From contig NW_026516753.1 of NCBI RefSeq assembly GCF_025766255.1, positions 1 through 64,000 of the forward strand: DNA of 64,000 bases, read 5' to 3'. Every line of letters begins with the position of its first letter. Within the stretch, counting starts at the first letter, position 1. The notes beneath the pieces were generated by a model, which saw nothing but the letters and a program-made list of their open reading frames with translations, was not told the origin of the DNA and did no database searches. Made by a program: the position numbers and the translations under genes. Source of the DNA: Zychaea mexicana (lineage: Eukaryota; Mucoromycota; Mucoromycetes; Mucorales; Lichtheimiaceae). This document shows positions 59,911-64,000 of this stretch, piece after piece.

Positions 59911-60043
59911 AACGACATGCATATTTAATGCGCGTGTATAGAATGATGGATGATATTTATTACAAGTTTTTAATAGAAAAGGGCCATCTGGAGCCTCTAG
60001 AATTTGAATAAAATGATAACTATTTACATGCTAATTCTTTATT

Positions 60044-61051
60044 TCAAGAGGAGGAGGTCGTCAAGAATGTAGCAGCGATTTTCGAGAATCCGTCTTGCCC
60101 GCTTACAATCCATATCAAAAGTCCCGAGCCAACAAGTGAGTTGATCATGAAATTACGAGAAGAGCCACTACCACTATCAGTACTACTAATGTTTTCACGC
60201 TCACCGATTCCCACCGATTTTTGCAATTGATCGTGGGGCTTATCGGGATGTCCTTCTTTTGCCTTGGTCGTGGTTGGCTGGATCAGATCCGATACATTTG
60301 GTTCTATCGAATCCAATGTCGCCTTGAACGTGTCTCTTCCTGACATCCGCTGGCGCAAGTCCCGATTAGTCGTCTTTTGTTCAAATGCCTTGACCCACGC
60401 CTTGTCCACATCTTCCGGTATAGGTGTATCATCATTTTTGATATCGTTTGTCTTAATATCAGCAGCCTGCTGCTGTTGCGATGCTTCATCAGATCGCGGT
60501 GGTCGTGACGGTCTTAATGTCGAGGAGAACATACTGGGCTGTTTAGGCGATTGTCGTACACGACTGTTGCCAAGCTTGAGTTCGAAAGCTTCTACCCATC
60601 GTTCGGCCTCCAACTTTTTTGCAACGTCTTCTTTTTCATGTTGTCGGTGTTGTGCTTCTGCATTAGCATCATCGCTGTTGCTACTGCTCCTGCCAGGCTG
60701 CGTTTCAACGTGGTCGTTGACATCTTCGGATAAGCTATCCAGCAATGTTTGCTTGCTTCCCGGTTGTCCCTTTTCTTTGCTAGCTTGCTCCGCCAGAACA
60801 GCATGAATGCGTCGCTCCACGGTTTCCTCGGCCTGAGGGTGTTGCAACAGACGTTCGACAATATCGGATTTCGTACCGCCCGTGCTCAATTTTTGTTGTC
60901 GTGCCATGTCTTCGAGCTGAACTTTGCGCAATCGCATAAGCCCCGAGCGAGTCAATGACGATTGACTGTCGTTGTTGAGAATCACTCGGCTGGAGTAAAA
61001 AGTCCGAGCGATTCCTCTAGGTATTGATCGTTGGCATGTTCGTAAAAGCAT
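60044..61051 (-). CDS. AIM34: AIM34-like mitochondrial SAP-domain protein
   Basis: A single uninterrupted frame of 335 residues. The N-terminus is an Arg/Ser-rich mitochondrial presequence (MLLRTCQRSIPRGIARTFYS). A SAP motif follows at about residues 40-72 (LMRLRKVQLEDMARQQKLST, then KSDIVERLLQH). The middle is charged and disordered and contains two related segments, AERWVEAFELKLGNSRVRQ and DKAWVKAFEQKTTNRDLRQ, a possible internal repeat. A hydrophobic segment near the C-terminus (MINSLVGSGLLIWIVSG) probably anchors it in the inner membrane. Yeast Aim34 has the same order: presequence, SAP, one TM. Its role in mitochondria is poorly known; the SAP motif suggests nucleic-acid contact. It is the only larger gene here without an intron. 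Confidence 0.75.
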   Translation of the reverse strand: MLLRTCQRSIPRGIARTFYSSRVILNNDSQSSLTRSGLMRLRKVQLEDMARQQKLSTGGTKSDIVERLLQHPQAEETVERRIHAVLAEQASKEKGQPGSKQTLLDSLSEDVNDHVETQPGRSSSNSDDANAEAQHRQHEKEDVAKKLEAERWVEAFELKLGNSRVRQSPKQPSMFSSTLRPSRPPRSDEASQQQQAADIKTNDIKNDDTPIPEDVDKAWVKAFEQKTTNRDLRQRMSGRDTFKATLDSIEPNVSDLIQPTTTKAKEGHPDKPHDQLQKSVGIGERENISSTDSGSGSSRNFMINSLVGSGLLIWIVSGQDGFSKIAATFLTTSSS

Positions 61052-61741
61052 TGTGCGTAAAGATTAAAAAAAGATAAACAAAAGAAAATAAACTCAAAAT
61101 TCTCCCAAATAAACAGACAGTACGCGCTGATTTTAAATTCCGGTCCAGAACCTTTGTTGTACTTCTTGCATTGTTTGGCCATTTATTCGTGAGGTCTCGA
61201 AATCTTTAATCACTGAAACACGTTCTATGCTATTCATTGGTGTCTGCTTCGTTAGAAAGCACATGATAAGTATCGAATGAACGACGTTTTGTGGTTTGTC
61301 AAAGCACTAATGAAAAAAAGACATGGTCGCATGACTATCCTTTATACCCAGCGGGTTTCATTTTTTTGATTTGTTTGACATGTGTATACTTTTGTCGTTC
61401 AGCATACCGTGTTGCACATTTTATAGCGCAAGCGATCTCATACTATGTTTTTCTCTTAGAGCTCGAAATTAACCACAAGAAGTGTCGTTGCTAGCTGGAG
61501 ATACATCCTTGAAGGATATACTGCAAGTGCTTTCCTCCTATTTCGCGAGCTGCTCTTTGCAGTTTAAAATAACCACGAGGAGTATCATAACGTGGCATAC
61601 AGTGATAGCGGAGTTCTTTTGATAATTCAAATGTGGTTTGAAGTGCTCGCCTGCATTCTTGTGCCTTATTACAACGGCGACCTGGTTCAGCAACCTAGAC
61701 AGTGGCATAAGATCAGTGATCTACTGAAACAGAGAAGCAAA
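61052..61741. promoter_or_regulatory. Divergent promoter region between AIM34-like and ASH2 genes
   Basis: 690 bp separate the two divergent start codons. AT-rich tracts lie close to each start, and an ATTGG (CCAAT-box complement) lies near 61236. No coding sequence was supported; the actual transcription starts are not determinable by eye. Confidence 0.35.
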
Positions 61742-64000
61742 ATGAGCTTGACATGGAACGATACATACACGGTGAATCTTGAACATCAATACTGTTATTG
61801 TGGACAAGACAGAAATCTGCTGGAGATCTCTCTCCAGTGCCGATGTGAGTTGTTCGCGTCTTTTCAATTTTTTGTTCTTTGTGTGTGCACATTACTCACA
61901 AAAAAAGGGCGGCATGTTTAACACTATTACCGTATATGCTCAGACTGCAGAAATTGGTTTCACGCCGAATGTACGTCTGTCAGCGATCCGCCGGATCTAC
62001 TCTTTACAACCAATTACGTGTTTGCGTGCGCCAATTGCAACAATAACAGTGAGACATTCGAACGAACAACTGCTGGTTGGAAAGATATTTGCTCGACGAC
62101 TATTGCAAACTTAATTTTAGAGCAGATTCTGTATCGTGTCGGCACCAATGACAAAGAGCTTTTCGAAAGTAAGAATGCGGCGCTAATGTTGCAGTGGAAT
62201 CCGGAACAGTTTTTTTTCAACAAAAAGGAAATTATTCCATATGTCGATAAGCATTGGAAAAGTATATGCACCGAGCGAGCACGTACACCAACTTGGTAAG
62301 GAAGGCGAACCAAGATAGGGTGGGTTATAGATATGTGTGCAATAAGTGTAATGGTATGCAGCTTCTTATTTTTCTTTTATCAAATTTTCCCAGGTGGGCA
62401 ACCCTTGGTAGCTGTCTTTATTCATCCAAAGAAACGTTCACGGCCCGAGACGAGCGACAGCGATCAGCTGCATCTGATTTTTGTCTCGCTGATGCCAATT
62501 TATGGCATTTCCGACCTAGTACAACACAGGTAAGGAGTGAAAACATAGATAGGGACGGAGGACCAAAATACCAAAGACAAAAGAATGCAAAATTGTCGAG
62601 TAACAATGTTTGAATGTTATAGGCTAGTGGTAAAGCGCCTGTATCAACTCCTCGAGTATCCAAAGAGAAACGAAAATCTGATGGCGATCCGGTCACACCT
62701 GCTCGAGCTGCACCGCGCACGGACATCCGACGACGGTCAACGACACCTACGACAACACCATCACCACGTGGAAATTCACCCATAATACCTAGCAACACAT
62801 TGGCATCCGCATTCCCCAGCTCCTCTTCAACAATTACCGATCATCCTTTCAATCGCTTCGGCTTCAAATATATCCCGTGCAGAGCCTCTGTGCTCCCACA
62901 TGTGGCTTACCAACAAACTGACAATGACGATCAAGGGTGTTGTATCAGTATTACAGACAAGAGTCCTTACGTCTCAGTTGCCAAGGATGGATTGACGGTC
63001 GCTACGGAAAAGGGCTTTCGGATGTGCCGTGCCAATGTCGGGGTCAAGGAAGGAAACTGGTATTGGGAGGCGGTTGTACAGAACGCACAAGGAAGCAAAA
63101 ACGCGGATGGTCCTCATGTCCGCATTGGTTGGGTTAGACGTGAAGGTAAATCCATATGCGTTCAAGTGCGTGTGTGAAGAAATACTAAGTTTTTTATATA
63201 CTACGTTGCTTTTCGCATACTCACCATCAATAATGACTATGATGCAGCTTGTCTGAATGCGCCAGTGGGATACGATGCGTATGGATATGGATACCGCGAC
63301 CGAACCGGTGAAAAAATGTTTTGTTCACGCGCACAAAAGTTTGGTGAATCGTTTGAAACAGGCGATGTCATTGGCCTCTATATCCGATTACCGCACAAAC
63401 AAAACACGGCATTCAAAAGCCCTGCACGGAAGCGAATTCCTATTGTTTTCAAGGAGCATTTGTGGTTTGAAGAGAAGGATTTCCGTGCGAGCAAAGAGAT
63501 GGAAGCTCTTGCAGATCCGTACAACAAACCTTCCGATCTCGACTATCAACCGAAAATTATACCAGGATCCTCTATCGTTGTATTCAAAAACGGTGTGTGC
63601 CAAGGCGAAATGTTTACAGATCTGTTTGATTATGAAGACTTTGGGCGATTACCAGAAACTGTGACAGCTCGGCGGACGAAAAAGCGGAAGAAACAAAAGA
63701 AAGGTGAAGATACACCTCGATTGCGAACAGAAAACGAAGAAGAGTTTGAAAGTGGGGTCCGACATCAGCAGTGGTCTCAAGACCCACCCATAGACGATGA
63801 CGGCACGCTCGGCTACTATCCTGCTGTGAGCGTCTACAAGGGTGGCATGGTAACTTGCAATTTCGGCCCTAATTTTCAATATCCACCGAAGCTGGACGAA
63901 GAGTGGAAGCCGATGAGCCAGCGATATGACGAGTATATGGCTGAAGAATCCATGTGGGATTTGCTGGATGAAGTATCCAAATCATTGCGGAAAGCCAATA
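61742..64000 (+). CDS. ASH2: ASH2-like subunit of the COMPASS/MLL histone H3K4 methyltransferase complex (3' end outside window)
   Basis: Exons 61742-61844, 61944-62295, 62394-62529, 62623-63145 and 63248 to the edge are in frame for 622 codons with no stop. An atypical PHD/zinc-ribbon comes first (QYCYCGQDRN, then LQCRYCRNWFHAEC, then ACANC). Next is a winged-helix-like DNA-binding region ending WWATLGSCLYSSKETF and SAASDFCLADANLWHF, highly typical of Ash2. A basic Ser/Thr/Pro linker leads to the SPRY domain (FGFKYIPCRASVLPHVAYQQ; FRMCRANVGVKEGNWYWEAV; HVRIGWVRRE; GYGYRDRTGEKMF; GDVIGLYI). The SPRY domain contains the usual basic insert (KKRKKQKKGE). With Bre2/RbBP5-type partners it stimulates H3K4 methylation in the nucleus. 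The start is chosen at the ATG before LTWNDTYTVNLEHQYCYC; upstream in-frame sequence without a better ATG is possible. Confidence 0.92.

Noticed and set aside
1..64000. Search for CRISPR arrays, rRNA genes, clear tRNA genes and bacterial operon signals
   Set aside because: None were seen. The window is eukaryotic in gene structure.

Overview
This window reads as nuclear DNA of a filamentous early-diverging fungus, most likely Mucoromycota (Mucorales-like). That placement is inference. It rests on many short spliceosomal introns (about 50-250 nt, mostly GTAAGT...YAG), poly-Gln/Ser/Asp-rich proteins, a DASH-complex gene, and a fungal 'group X' hybrid histidine kinase. The DNA is split into a gene-poor, relic-filled left quarter (1-14.5 kb) and a gene-dense right part.

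Left quarter. Positions 1-2210 are very AT-rich and look mitochondrial or mitochondrial-plasmid derived, with three minus-strand reading frames, two of them broken. A decayed MULE-like DNA transposon follows (2.27-4.66 kb). Next come a tandem array of about 153-bp units whose junction hairpin occurs in both loop orientations (5.73-6.28 kb) and a candidate solo LTR with a triplicated 5' edge (7.34-7.96 kb). No credible gene was found from 8 to 14.5 kb.

Right part. Exon chains were built by hand from GT-AG sites, frame and family similarity. Those stated to be frame-consistent close exactly. In order: a YTP1-like membrane protein (+); two acidic low-complexity genes of unknown role (-); a small coiled-coil protein (+); a three-KH-domain FUBP-like RNA-binding protein (+); a KIN4-like protein kinase (-); a HAD phosphatase/nucleotidase-like protein (-); a mitochondrial alanine aminotransferase (-); an AYR1-like short-chain dehydrogenase (-); a broken MFS transporter (+); DASH subunit DUO1 (+); a multiply interrupted pseudogene (-); a 17-exon, 2475-residue hybrid histidine kinase with an N-terminal pseudokinase, NTPase, GAF and receiver domains (-); a four-TM protein (-); a PCD1-like Nudix hydrolase (+); an AIM34-like SAP protein (-); and the COMPASS subunit ASH2 (+), cut by the right edge.

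The genes form no operon or obvious pathway, as expected for a eukaryotic chromosome. Recurrent themes are micro-exons (20, 25, 28 and 28 nt), a few GTTCGT donor sites, and relics whose stop codons are mostly explained by single C-to-T or G-to-A changes. The strongest candidates for something undescribed are the invertible-hairpin tandem array and the mitochondrial-plasmid-like insertion.
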